Source of the DNA: Desulfamplus sp.
GTDB taxonomy: Bacteria > Desulfobacterota > Desulfobacteria > Desulfobacterales > Desulfobacteraceae
Direction: 5' to 3'
NCBI GenBank assembly: GCA_015232935.1
Contig: JADFYT010000001.1
Coordinates: 1 to 62,816 of the forward strand
Length of the DNA: 62,816 bases
Shown here piece after piece: positions 1-8,745 of this stretch; position 1 is the first letter of the stretch, and the number at the start of each line of letters is the position of its first letter. The notes under the pieces were generated by a model. That model saw only the letters and a list, made by a program, of their open reading frames with translations. It was not told the DNA's origin and searched no databases. The position numbers and the translations under genes were made by a program.

Positions 1-62
1 ACTCAAATCATAATTATTTGATATTATTATCATATTAAACTATAGATGCAGGTAAAAACTTT

Positions 63-88
63 AGCACTGGTACTTAAATACCGGTGCT
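63..88. repeat. Imperfect 10-bp inverted repeat at the IS110 truncation point
   Basis: Positions 63-72 and 79-88 are inverted copies with one mismatch and a 6-base spacer. The stop codon of the truncated IS110 reading frame lies in the spacer. Coding similarity to the family ends exactly here, so the hairpin probably marks the breakpoint that cut the transposase gene. Confidence 0.6.
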
Positions 89-286
89 TTCCATTATAAC
101 CAACTCAATGTCATGACCTTTTAGCCAACGACCAAGTTGACGCCGGTGTTTTCTGAATGTCCCGAACTCACGAGTCTCTTTTTGGACCGTGCCATCTGCC
201 TGTTCCAACAATACCGTTGCCACTATGATCATCTTATGAATATCGAGACCTGCACAACGTTTGACAATAGGCTCTAATTCCGACAT
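74..286 (-). pseudogene. IS110-family transposase, N-terminal fragment
   Basis: This 70-residue frame is the amino-terminal end of an IS110-family (DEDD-type) transposase. The family motif GLDIHK is at about residues 13-18, and the frame ends right after VIMESTGI, where intact proteins continue into a 300-400 residue enzyme. The start is well supported: ATG at 286 follows an AAGGAGG ribosome site. Everything after the first 70 residues is lost, so it is inactive. The upstream side (about 287-540) would be the non-coding left end that in IS110 elements can encode a bridge RNA; I could not recognise one here. Confidence 0.8.
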
Positions 287-541
287 ACATACCTCCTTGA
301 AACTTTTTTGATTTGTCGAAAATTATCGCAGGCAGGAGGAATTTTCGGAATATCTATACGTTCTCTATACAAACGCAAGCCATTTTACCGTGCGTAAAAT
401 ATGCAAAATTTGCATACGAAACAATCGGGGGTACGAACCGAAAATTTTAGTTCAGTTTAGGTCACAGGGTTATAACCACCATAAATTAACTCGAACACTC
501 ATCACCCACCTGCGATGGCACATTATAATCACCTTTCAAAC

Positions 542-588
542 TTTTTCATCCTCGGGGGTGGCCGAAAAACGGCCATGAGCGTTTAGTT
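542..588 (+). repeat. 45-bp palindromic repeat core (family B), copy 1
   Basis: This stretch matches the family-B core found at 5972, 26389, 31453 (inverted), 51169 and 52529. The core reads roughly TTTTCATGGTTCGGGG, then TGGCCACACAACGGCCA, then TGAATGTTTATT. The central TGGCC/GGCCA arms can form a hairpin. It lies immediately upstream of a decayed transposase fragment and may mark the break that truncated it. Confidence 0.55.
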
Positions 589-591
589 GCC

Positions 592-1038
592 ACTGATTTG
601 TGCTGGCAGACAATTGATATTATCCAGGCATACTCTTTGAGATGGCTTGTAGAGGTTTTCTTTGAAGACTGGAAGCTTTATGAGGGATGGGGGCAAGAGG
701 CCAGACAATTTGACGAAGAGGGATCAAGCCGAAGCCTGATTCTGAGTCTATTGATAGACCATTGCCTTCTCCTTCACCCTGAGCAAACGACCTGCATAGA
801 GAACAAACAACCCGTGTCTACCGTGGGAAGCCTGCAACGAATGGCTCAGATGGATGTTTTGATGGACTGTATTAAATCTTTGCTGCAAGAACAGGATCCA
901 GGCGAGAAGCTTAAAGAAATGGGGAGAGTCATAAAAGATGTTTTTCGCCTTATGCCATCTCGAAAACATATGAGTGGAAGATTATTGGGTAGATTGGAAC
1001 CGACACCTTCTCTTTCACACAAATATTGTACTTGTTAA
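592..1038 (+). pseudogene. DDE transposase fragment (IS4/IS701-like)
   Basis: The frame reads through a C-terminal DDE transposase portion. It contains AYSLRWLVEVFFEDWK, the conserved W-x-VE-FF region that carries the catalytic glutamate in IS4-like enzymes, followed by a helical tail and a stop at 1038. The N-terminal two thirds and the first two catalytic aspartates are missing, and a palindromic repeat sits where the gene should continue upstream. It is a decayed remnant. The family assignment is from motif style only. Confidence 0.65.
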
Positions 1039-1527
1039 GTCATTTTGCAAAAGTCCATAACTAAAAACTTGAACATCGAGTATACAGGGAAAAAGCACCA
1101 TCACGTCAACTACACAGCCAGGGATATCCGGCTGTCAAAACGAAGGGAGCATGAACAATCCCCTGAATTCAAGGATAAATACCGATATCGTTCAGGAGTT
1201 GAAGCCACTATGTCGCAATACGACAGGCGAACAGGGGTCAAGCTACTGAGGGTTCGAGGATTGAAAGCCGTTCGATACTGTGCAGTCATGAAGGCGGCTG
1301 CCTTGAATATATTCAGGGCGGCAATGGTGAGTATTGCCCGAAACAGGGCAAATATGAGCAAATTGAGCACAAATTGTTCTCTAAAATCGATTATCAAGGT
1401 TTTCAAAGAGCTTTTTGGCTTTTTTGAAGCATATTTTTGTTGTGAGCTGCTCGCAATCAATGAATCTGCTTCATCATAACTATTCAGGGCAATTCCGGTC
1501 TTTAGGGTTTTTACGAGACTATCAAAT
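1036..1527 (+). mobile_element. Internally deleted IS remnant; apparent parent of the 54.6-kb MITE
   Basis: The left edge (1036-1056) carries AAGTCATTTTGCAAAA and the right edge (1511-1527) ends TTTTTACGAGACTATCA. Both nearly match the ends of the 103-bp palindromic element at 54563-54665. Between them lies only the C-terminal part of a transposase. The simplest reading is an IS that lost most of its interior, and the short element at 54.6 kb is a further deletion derivative. The left terminal inverted repeat is itself incomplete here. Confidence 0.5.
1045..1479 (+). pseudogene. DDE transposase, C-terminal fragment (IS1182-like)
   Basis: Residues about 40-95 carry FKDKYRYRSGVEATMSQ followed by GVKLLRVRGLKAVRYC, the typical C-terminal block around the catalytic glutamate in IS1182/IS5-superfamily transposases. 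The N-terminal catalytic part is absent and there is no convincing ribosome site, so it is a remnant. It differs from the preceding fragment, making this the third distinct broken transposase within 1.5 kb. Confidence 0.7.
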
Positions 1528-1610
1528 AAGAGTTTCACAAAAAAGAATCAAAAATATCGTATGGCAACAGTTTGACAAATCAATAAAATTAACAGGGAGG
1601 AAATTAGATT

Positions 1611-3278
1611 ATGAATTTGATCAGCCCATTAAATTCAGCCAGGTCATGCTTTTCAGAACTGCCATCAGCCCCGGATGGATCACTTGCCCTGACTCTGTTA
1701 CGGGTATTCGCCATTTTTGCAGTAATGAGCCTTGTAACGGCAGGCAGTGCATCAGGTCTTACCCAGGAATCCTTTGATGTTAAAAACCCGAAAAATCAGG
1801 AGATCAACAAGAAGTGTATAACCTGCCACCTTAAAGAGAACAAATCGTTAGTCAAACAGTGGGAAGCATCTGCACATGCCGCAGCAAAAGAGGGACAGGT
1901 TGGATGCTACAACTGCCATGCGGCAGATCCGGCAGATGAGACAGGTTATCAGCATGAAGGTGCATTTATAAAAGCCATACTCTCACCAAATGACTGTGCC
2001 AAATGCCATGAGCCGGAAGCCAAAGAGATGGCAATCTCCCACCACGCTACAGCAGGAGAGATTACGGCATCACTTGATAACATGCTTGCAGAGGTGATCG
2101 GCGGCATGCCGGACAACAAGGCCAACATGCACAGCGGCTGCTGGCAGTGTCACGGTTCCATTGTAACCCTTAAACGGGACAAGGATGGAAAAACATTAAG
2201 ATCAAAAACAGACGCACCCCAGATGGACCACAACACCTTTCCAAACTCTGGCATCGGACGAATCAATCCGGATGGATCAAAGGGAGCCTGCAATGCCTGC
2301 CATCCCAAGCACTCATTCAGGGCAAGTGCGGGAAGGCAGCCTGAGAACTGCGGCAAATGCCATCTTGGACCGGATCATCCCCAAAAAGAGATATATGAAG
2401 AGTCAAAACACGGCATTGCCTATTTTACCGCTGACAAGAATTCAGGCCCGGAAGGGATGAACATCATGAAGGACGGCTCCTGGGTTCTTGGTGATGATTA
2501 CAATGCAGCCCCTACCTGTTCAACATGCCACATGGGTTCATATGTCAAACTTAACGGTGCTGTTGCAAAAAACAGCCACAATGTAGGCGACAGACTCTCC
2601 TGGAACCTTAGAGCCCCTGTATCCTCAAAACTCAACAGGGTCACCTTTACTGACGGAACTGTCACGGATGTTCCGGGAGATATCCCGCCAAGAGCTGGAC
2701 AAAAAATCACTTCAAAGTCATATGCAAGAGAGGGAGACAAGCTCAACAAGATCATGTCAGAAAAAACAATCGAAAAAGTTGTCTCCTGGGAAGAGAGAAG
2801 GCTGACCATGCAGGAGGTATGCAAGTCATGTCACGGCATCAACCATGTAAGGGATTTCTACAGCCAGTTTGATGATCTTGTAAATCTTTACAACGACAAG
2901 TTTGCAAAACCAGGAACCGAGCTTATCAACATGCTTACCAAAGATGGCATACTTCAAAACAGCGGTTTCCAGCACAAACTTGGCTACACATGGTTTGAGG
3001 TGTGGCATCATGAGGGAAGAAGAGCCAGAATGGCCGCTGCCATGCATGCTCCTGACTATACACACTGGCACGGCATGTATGAAGTATCACGCAATTTCTA
3101 TCATGAATTTTTACCAGAAGTCCAGGAACTTGCCGACCATGCGGGCCAGGGAGAAAAATACAAGAAATATATAGCGGAACTGCTTGCGAAACCAGAACAT
3201 TTATGGATAAAAACCGGTGGAAGCGAAGAGACAATGAGGCTAATTCAGGAAGAACGCAAATTACGCTATAACCAATAG
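1611..3278 (+). CDS. Octaheme c-type cytochrome, hydroxylamine oxidoreductase (HAO) family
   Basis: Secreted multiheme cytochrome of 555 residues. A hydrophobic stretch at about 24-48 (LRVFAIFAVMSLVTAGSA) acts as signal peptide, giving a periplasmic protein. Eight CxxCH heme motifs are visible at residues 69, 99, 129, 177, 227, 247, 303 and 404, the count and spacing of HAO-family octaheme proteins. The C-terminal block with WHHEGRRARMAA and APDYTHWHGMYE is characteristic of the family. Members oxidise hydroxylamine or hydrazine, or in anaerobes reduce nitrite or hydroxylamine; the direction here is not decided by sequence, and I cannot tell without alignment whether the trimer cross-linking tyrosine is present. 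GGAGG precedes the ATG. No dedicated quinone-oxidising partner is adjacent. Confidence 0.88.
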   Translation: MNLISPLNSARSCFSELPSAPDGSLALTLLRVFAIFAVMSLVTAGSASGLTQESFDVKNPKNQEINKKCITCHLKENKSLVKQWEASAHAAAKEGQVGCYNCHAADPADETGYQHEGAFIKAILSPNDCAKCHEPEAKEMAISHHATAGEITASLDNMLAEVIGGMPDNKANMHSGCWQCHGSIVTLKRDKDGKTLRSKTDAPQMDHNTFPNSGIGRINPDGSKGACNACHPKHSFRASAGRQPENCGKCHLGPDHPQKEIYEESKHGIAYFTADKNSGPEGMNIMKDGSWVLGDDYNAAPTCSTCHMGSYVKLNGAVAKNSHNVGDRLSWNLRAPVSSKLNRVTFTDGTVTDVPGDIPPRAGQKITSKSYAREGDKLNKIMSEKTIEKVVSWEERRLTMQEVCKSCHGINHVRDFYSQFDDLVNLYNDKFAKPGTELINMLTKDGILQNSGFQHKLGYTWFEVWHHEGRRARMAAAMHAPDYTHWHGMYEVSRNFYHEFLPEVQELADHAGQGEKYKKYIAELLAKPEHLWIKTGGSEETMRLIQEERKLRYNQ

Positions 3279-3280
3279 CC

Positions 3281-3366
3281 ATCTTCAAGTTTAAAGTGTC
3301 GGGTTGATTTTCAGGCTATTCAAGTCTGCCAAGCAATTTTTCTGCCCGACAACTAAACCTTGAAAG
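3281..3366. repeat. 86-bp palindromic repeat (family D), copy 1
   Basis: Imperfect terminal inverted repeats of about 23 bp (3281-3303 and 3344-3366) bracket a short AT-rich centre. A related 84-bp copy is at 39555-39638. Both copies lie within 20 bp downstream of a stop codon. One arm-like half (CTTTCAAGGTTTATGACAC) recurs at 57330-57348, again just after a gene. Confidence 0.65.
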
Positions 3367-3380
3367 AACAACAGGAAGTT

Positions 3381-3418
3381 TTAAAGATACCCCGCAGCAA
3401 ACTGCCGGGTATCTTTAA
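3381..3418 (+). terminator. Strong hairpin after the octaheme cytochrome gene
   Basis: A stem of about 16 bp with one mismatch (3381-3397 with 3402-3418) and a 4-base loop lies between the cytochrome gene and the next kinase. The A-rich left and T-rich right arms resemble an intrinsic terminator, although no long T run follows. Confidence 0.55.
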
Positions 3419-3460
3419 TGCAGCCCCACCAAGGGGACGAGGTATATAATCATCTTATGA

Positions 3461-5824
3461 TTGACAGACAGACATCTTATGATTGACAGACATATTGACA
3501 GCCACTCAGATCAAATTCTCCTATCTCAGGGATATACTCCGATAAAACCTGTTCTGTACCGCCTGATGATTCCGTTGGCTTTGGCACTGCTTGTCCTTGT
3601 ATGTGGAGGTGCCGCTGTGCTGCTCACACAACAACAGACCAGCCTTAACCTCTCTATCAACAAGATTTTTGACGAAGTTTCCTCAGATATAATCACACTG
3701 GTAAATGCACAATCACGGAACTTGAATGCCCTTGGTCTGACTTTGCTGCACGATACAGACCTGCGTGACGCACTCAAGAAAAAGCAGAGAGATCGACTAC
3801 TGGCTGAATATTCGGATCTTTTCGCGAAACTTAGAGATTCTCATGGCCTTACACATCTTTATTTTATTGGATCTGACAGGATCTGTCTTCTCAGAGTTCA
3901 CAAGCCTGAAAAGTATGGCGACCTTATCGACAGGCTTACCATGCAGGAGGCCGAACGTACCGGCAAGGCATCAACCGGCCTGGAACTTGGTCCTCTTGGA
4001 ACCTTCACTCTTCGATCAGTGCAGCCGGTTTTTCATAATAATGAACTTGTCGGCTACATAGAGCTGGGAAAGGAGATTGAGGATATTTTTGAGACTTTGC
4101 ACAAAAAAGATGCAATCGAGATCGCTCTTCCGATCCGCAAAAACGCATTGGACAGGGCAGCCTGGGAGTCAGGCATGAGGATGCTTGGCAGGGAATCGGA
4201 CTGGAACCGATTCCCAGATGACGTGCTGATCTACTCATCCATGCCGCAATTTCCTGCCCAGGCTGAAAAATTTGTAAGCAAAGAGGGTCATCCGCATGGC
4301 AACGATATTGTGGAGATAACCTTTAATGAGAAACTGTGGCGGGTCATGGCCATCCGGATGGACGATGTGTCAGGCACTGAGGTAGGTGACCTTTTGCTGC
4401 TGATTGACACAACAGAAGTAAAGGCAACTCAAAAGCGAGAGCTTGCAACAGGTGGCCTTGTTACGACCTTATTGCTGGGTGGCCTTCTATTATCGTTGTA
4501 TATTCTCCTGAAACGTACCGACCACAGGATCCATATTCAACAAACAGGGCTTGCCAAAGCATATACAGAGATGGAAGAGCGGGTTCAGGAACGCACAGCA
4601 GAGCTCTCTATTACCAACGCTGTTCTTAAAAATGAAATAGCCGAGAATGAACGGGCTGCCCGAGAGAAAGAAAAACTGCAAATACAACTGAACCAGTCGC
4701 AGAAGATGGAGTCAGTTGGCCGGCTTGCTGGCGGAGTTGCTCATGATTTCAACAACATGCTCGGGGTAATTCTTGGTCATACTGAACTTGTCCTTATGGA
4801 CATAAAACCTGAAGAACCTCTGTTTGACAGAATTCAGGAGATTCGTAAAGCTGCGGAACGCTCCTCTGATCTGACCCGGCAACTCCTTGCGTTTGCCAGA
4901 AAACAGACAGTCGAGCCAAAGGTTCTTGATCTTAACGAAACTGTAGAGGGGATGCTCAATATGCTTAGAAGACTGATAGGTGAAGATATCAATCTTAAAT
5001 GGATTCCAGGACCAGAACCCTGGAGGGTAAGAGTTGATCCCTCCCAAATAGACCATATTCTGGCCAATCTCTGTGTAAATGCCCGAGATGCCATAACCGG
5101 TTCCGGTAATATCATCATTGAAACGACACGCTCGGTTCTGGATGAAACCTTTCTTGCCGCACATGCAGGATTTATTAAAGGAGACTACATGCAGCTCTCT
5201 GTCAGTGATGATGGATGCGGCATGGACAAAAGTACCATGGGAAAACTGTTTGAACCTTTTTTTACTACAAAGGAGCTTGGCAAGGGTACGGGTCTCGGAT
5301 TAGCTACGGTATATGGAATTGTTGAACAGAACAATGGTATTATAAAAACCTACAGTGAGCCTGGAAAGGGTACAACATTCAGGATCTACTTTCCGCGTCA
5401 CATGGGCGATAATGAACAGGTGATAGAGGCAGTTGAATCAAAACCTTCTGAACGGGGGCATGAAACCATACTGGTGGTGGAAGATGAAGATTCAATGCTG
5501 GAAATGACCACTATAATGCTTGGACATCTGGGCTACAAGGTTCTGGCAGCCGCAACATATAATGAGGCTGTTGAACTTTCGAATAAATACCCCGGCAAGA
5601 TAGATCTTTTGATAACAGACGTAATCATGCCCCAGGTGAACGGCAGAGAACTGGCAAACGAAATCCTGTCACGCCATGCCAATACAAAGTGCCTGTTCAT
5701 GTCAGGCTACACTGCTGATATCATAACCCACCATGGAGTTCTGGATGATGGCGTCAATTTCATACAAAAACCCTTCTCAATGCGGAACCTGAGTTCAAAG
5801 GTGAGAGAAACACTTCAGAAATAG
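3461..5824 (+). CDS. Hybrid sensor histidine kinase, periplasmic dCache_3-like sensor
   Basis: Membrane-bound kinase of up to 787 residues. Transmembrane segments at about 34-56 and 331-350 flank a periplasmic sensor resembling the double-Cache type (dCache_3: GLTHLYFIGSDRICLLRVH). A coiled linker leads to a HisKA domain with phospho-His 428 (AHDFNN), an HATPase_c domain with GTGLGLATVYG near 609, and a C-terminal receiver with Asp 720. No DNA-binding output is present, so signal must pass to another protein. The start is uncertain: a 22-bp tandem duplication (3454-3495) copies the start region. TTG 3461 is the farthest in-frame start, ATG 3479 the first in-frame ATG, and the ATG at 3457 is out of frame. 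Confidence 0.85.
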   Translation: MTDRHLMIDRHIDSHSDQILLSQGYTPIKPVLYRLMIPLALALLVLVCGGAAVLLTQQQTSLNLSINKIFDEVSSDIITLVNAQSRNLNALGLTLLHDTDLRDALKKKQRDRLLAEYSDLFAKLRDSHGLTHLYFIGSDRICLLRVHKPEKYGDLIDRLTMQEAERTGKASTGLELGPLGTFTLRSVQPVFHNNELVGYIELGKEIEDIFETLHKKDAIEIALPIRKNALDRAAWESGMRMLGRESDWNRFPDDVLIYSSMPQFPAQAEKFVSKEGHPHGNDIVEITFNEKLWRVMAIRMDDVSGTEVGDLLLLIDTTEVKATQKRELATGGLVTTLLLGGLLLSLYILLKRTDHRIHIQQTGLAKAYTEMEERVQERTAELSITNAVLKNEIAENERAAREKEKLQIQLNQSQKMESVGRLAGGVAHDFNNMLGVILGHTELVLMDIKPEEPLFDRIQEIRKAAERSSDLTRQLLAFARKQTVEPKVLDLNETVEGMLNMLRRLIGEDINLKWIPGPEPWRVRVDPSQIDHILANLCVNARDAITGSGNIIIETTRSVLDETFLAAHAGFIKGDYMQLSVSDDGCGMDKSTMGKLFEPFFTTKELGKGTGLGLATVYGIVEQNNGIIKTYSEPGKGTTFRIYFPRHMGDNEQVIEAVESKPSERGHETILVVEDEDSMLEMTTIMLGHLGYKVLAAATYNEAVELSNKYPGKIDLLITDVIMPQVNGRELANEILSRHANTKCLFMSGYTADIITHHGVLDDGVNFIQKPFSMRNLSSKVRETLQK

Positions 5825-5954
5825 ACCTCCTGTGCTATTCACTGTTATTCAGTGCAATCAAGGAGCACAATCCAGTTTTGCGGCAATTATAATGATGTTA
5901 TGCAATCATGGACAATCTTCTATGGATACTCTTCAAGGGACAATCTTCTTTACC

Positions 5955-6728
5955 ATGAAAATATATTCTGCTTTTAATAATTGGGGATGGACATATAACG
6001 GCCATGAACGCCTGACAAGATATTTGTTGTACTTTATATGTGCTGTGAACCTTGCTGTCCCGGCTCATGCAGACAACAGCACTATTTCAGCCACCAGTGC
6101 TGAAAACATAGCATCTGAAACTTATCCAGAAGCTGAGACTTGTCCAGAAGCTGAATTTTTTAAAAAGGTGGAATCTCTTAAAATCGGGTGGCAGGGATAT
6201 ATTCTTGGTAAAGAGCTCAACAGCTCACAAAAGGAGACTGCCCGAAGGAACAGGATTACCGCCTCGACCAGCAAAGACGCCCCCAAAGATTCAACTACCC
6301 GCAAAGACGCAACTGTAACCCCTTCAGTGACCGGGACATATAAATTCAGAGACAGGGAGCTCAACATTGTAGCGGACAGCAAAACAGACCGTGTGCTGAT
6401 TATATTTCAAACTCTTGAACGTGCGTATCAACAAGATGTCAGGGATATGATCGGATCTCTGGTGACAGTATTTCATGATCCGACCCTGTCCGCCCATGAC
6501 AAAATAGTCTATTGGGCATATGGAGACAAAGGAAAATACAGCAGTGCTCAATTTAAAACGGCAAAAGCCAGACAGGAACCTCTATCCATTATCGCCACGG
6601 TCAAGCTGCAAAGTGAGATTCCCATTATGGAGATTCCCATTATGCAGAAGGATCAGGAAAAAGCATCAGGCAAAGCGTACTACATTATCAGCTCGGAACT
6701 GCTTCTCAAGCAGCTTCATCTGGAGTAA
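5955..6728 (+). CDS. Secreted hypothetical protein
   Basis: No family is recognised. From ATG 5955 the protein has 257 residues. A basic region followed by LLYFICAVNLAVPAHA gives a signal peptide, so it is probably periplasmic. The mature part has a polar, Thr/Ser/Lys-rich spacer (TASTSKDAPKDSTTRKDAT) and a globular C-terminal half. A 15-bp tandem duplication (6617-6646) encodes EIPIM twice. The coding region for the N-terminus overlaps a diverged copy of the family-B palindromic repeat (5972-6014), so part of the signal-peptide region may derive from a repeat. An upstream in-frame start (5832) exists but would bury the signal sequence. It follows the kinase by about 130 bp and is convergent with the next gene. 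Confidence 0.6.
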   Translation: MKIYSAFNNWGWTYNGHERLTRYLLYFICAVNLAVPAHADNSTISATSAENIASETYPEAETCPEAEFFKKVESLKIGWQGYILGKELNSSQKETARRNRITASTSKDAPKDSTTRKDATVTPSVTGTYKFRDRELNIVADSKTDRVLIIFQTLERAYQQDVRDMIGSLVTVFHDPTLSAHDKIVYWAYGDKGKYSSAQFKTAKARQEPLSIIATVKLQSEIPIMEIPIMQKDQEKASGKAYYIISSELLLKQLHLE

Positions 6729-6739
6729 AACTGGAATAT

Positions 6740-7618
6740 CTATATGAAGAGCCTGTAAAGAGCCTGTGTTCCATCATACTCATAACCATTTTCTGCAAGT
6801 TTGTCATAAAGAGATTTTGCAAGCACAAGCCCCGGTGTCTCAAGCCCCATCTCCTTTGCCGATTCAATGGCAATACCCATATCCTTTATAAAATGCTTCA
6901 CATAAAATCCAGGTGCGAAATCTCCCTTTATTATTCTTGGGCCAAGGTTGTTCAATGTCCAGCTTCCGGCAGCACCGCTTCCAATGCTTTTTAGTACACT
7001 TTCAGGATCAAGTCCTGATTTTACCGTATATGCAAGAGATTCGCATATCCCGACCATGCCTGCCGCGATCGCGATCTGATTGGCCATTTTAGTGTGCTGC
7101 CCACAACCCGCGCCTCCTTGAAGCAAGATATTTTTTCCCATGACTTCAAAAACAGGCATGACAGCGTCAAAGATCGCTCTATCTCCTCCAGCCATTATGG
7201 AAAGAGTAGCGTCTCTTGCCCCGATATCTCCGCCAGACACAGGTGCATCCAGAGCATGAAGCGAGTGTCTTGCGGCAGATTCATATATTTTGACAGCAAG
7301 CACGGGACTTGATGTTGTCATGTCAACAAGAATGGTTCCAGGCAAGGCATTTTCAATGATTCCATCCTGTTGAAGGTAAATACTCTCGACATCTGCGGGC
7401 AAACCTACCATTGTGATAACAAGATGGCATTTTACCGCGAGCGAGGCGATTGTCTCTTCCCACACTGCCCCCTTTTTACAGATTGCATCTGCCTTTGATC
7501 TGGTACGGGTGTAAACATGAACCTGATACCCCGCGTCAAGAATATGACCAGCCATGCTGCCGCCCATAACACCGGTGCCAATAAAGCCAACTACAGTACG
7601 CTGTGGTGCTATATCCAT
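6740..7618 (-). CDS. NAD(P)-dependent beta-hydroxyacid dehydrogenase (3-hydroxyisobutyrate dehydrogenase family)
   Basis: A 292-residue cytosolic oxidoreductase of the 3-hydroxyisobutyrate / tartronate-semialdehyde reductase family. Visible landmarks are the Rossmann motif GFIGTGVMGG near residue 12, the substrate-binding DAPVSGGDIGA near 123, and the catalytic lysine region KMANQIAIAAG near 175. Length is normal for the family (about 290-300). GGAG lies just before ATG 7618. The substrate cannot be fixed from sequence; succinic-semialdehyde or glyoxylate reductase activity (GLYR type) is also possible. It is transcribed divergently from nifU across a 421-bp spacer. Confidence 0.85.
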   Translation of the reverse strand: MDIAPQRTVVGFIGTGVMGGSMAGHILDAGYQVHVYTRTRSKADAICKKGAVWEETIASLAVKCHLVITMVGLPADVESIYLQQDGIIENALPGTILVDMTTSSPVLAVKIYESAARHSLHALDAPVSGGDIGARDATLSIMAGGDRAIFDAVMPVFEVMGKNILLQGGAGCGQHTKMANQIAIAAGMVGICESLAYTVKSGLDPESVLKSIGSGAAGSWTLNNLGPRIIKGDFAPGFYVKHFIKDMGIAIESAKEMGLETPGLVLAKSLYDKLAENGYEYDGTQALYRLFI

Positions 7619-8039
7619 TTTTCGTCTCCTTTGAGTTTTGATGGTATCGTTGTGTTTTTATGGTATCGTGAATATAAGCAGCTTAAGCTGCAATTAATGT
7701 CTGATTGAATTTCCTGATGAATCACATAATCAGCCTTGCTGCGATTATTGTCTGATGGAAATTTCCGGGGAATATTGAAATTGACAGTCCCGTTAAAAAA
7801 AGACTTTTGAATTTGAGTTACATCACTATATTTTGATTGTCAAGGCGACCTGTTTTTACTGTTGACAACCTGCCACACTGTAGTATTTTTATTGCCTGAG
7901 CTGACCCTGTTAAATCACAGGGCTGACCAGTTAAATAACAGGGTTGACCAAGTTAAATAACAGGCAACTCCGTGACAGATCATGGATCAGACAAGAACTG
8001 ACAAATATATTATTTATATTATTCTTAAGGAGAAAAAAT
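7619..8039. other. Divergent intergenic region between the dehydrogenase and nifU
   Basis: The 421-bp spacer must hold promoters for both flanking genes. The only clear structure is the three-unit direct repeat at 7900-7964 on the nifU side. The rest is AT-rich with no recognisable gene. Confidence 0.6.
7900..7964 (+). promoter_or_regulatory. Three tandem about 22-bp direct repeats upstream of nifU
   Basis: Units at 7900-7921, 7922-7942 and 7943-7964 share the pattern GYTGACC-(n)-GTTAAATMACAGG. Their length, near one helical turn times two, and their position 75-140 bp upstream of the nifU start suit a regulator binding array. They could equally be a slippage duplication of the kind common in this window. 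No match to a named operator (such as IscR) is claimed. Confidence 0.4.
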
Positions 8040-8603
8040 ATGTGGGAATATAACGAGAAAGTCAAGGATCATTTCCTCAATCCAAGAAATGTGGGGGAGA
8101 TGAAAGATGCAAACGCGATTGGTGAAACAGGATCTCTTTCATGTGGGGACGCACTTAAGCTTTTCCTGAAAATCAATAAAACAAACAGAATCGTTGACGC
8201 AAGTTTCATGACTTTTGGCTGTGCCAGTGCGGTTGCATCATCTTCTGCACTTACAGAAATAATAAAAGGAATGACTCTTGAGGATGCTGAAAAACTTACC
8301 AATGATGATATTGCCGACTACCTTGGCGGGCTGCCCAAGGAGAAAATGCACTGCTCCGTGATGGGGCAGGACGCATTACGAAAAGCTATCCGCTCATATA
8401 AAGGAATTGAAATCCTTGCAAAACCTGGCAATACTGTTTGTGAGTGTTTTGGTGTTACCGATCTTGAGATCATTGAGACTGTAAAGCAAAACAATCTCAA
8501 GTCAGCGGAAGATGTCACCTTTTATGTAAAAGCTGGCGGCGGTTGTGGAAAATGTGTTGAAAAAATAGAGGAGATCGTTGAATCTGTCCTTGCAGAAGCG
8601 TGA
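8040..8603 (+). CDS. nifU: NifU-like Fe-S cluster scaffold (IscU domain + BFD-like [2Fe-2S] domain)
   Basis: Cytosolic scaffold of 187 residues on which Fe-S clusters are assembled with sulfur from the cysteine desulfurase encoded next. The N-terminal IscU-like domain has its three cluster cysteines in LSCGD, FGCASA and HCSVMG. The C-terminal part carries VCECFGVTD and GGGCGKC, the four-cysteine [2Fe-2S] site of the central NifU/BFD domain. The third, Nfu-type domain of classical NifU is absent. ATG 8040 is chosen because AAGGAG lies six bases upstream; a longer frame opening at 7944 would run through the repeat array and has no ribosome site. Confidence 0.9.
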   Translation: MWEYNEKVKDHFLNPRNVGEMKDANAIGETGSLSCGDALKLFLKINKTNRIVDASFMTFGCASAVASSSALTEIIKGMTLEDAEKLTNDDIADYLGGLPKEKMHCSVMGQDALRKAIRSYKGIEILAKPGNTVCECFGVTDLEIIETVKQNNLKSAEDVTFYVKAGGGCGKCVEKIEEIVESVLAEA

Positions 8604-8745
8604 AGTTTTTTAAATTTGCCTCGACGCAAGTCTAAAAATAATATTAATATGTATAGAATTCAAAACAACTACAAGTCAACAGGTCTTATAGTCGTGCCAC
8701 CCACAAACCTGGCAGCCATATCACGCAAAAGGAGAAAAAAATAAA

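Noticed and set aside
7944..8039. N-terminal extension of NifU by 32 residues
   Set aside because: The extension starts with TTG inside a direct-repeat array, has no ribosome site, and NifU proteins begin at the MWEYNEK equivalent, which has AAGGAG upstream.
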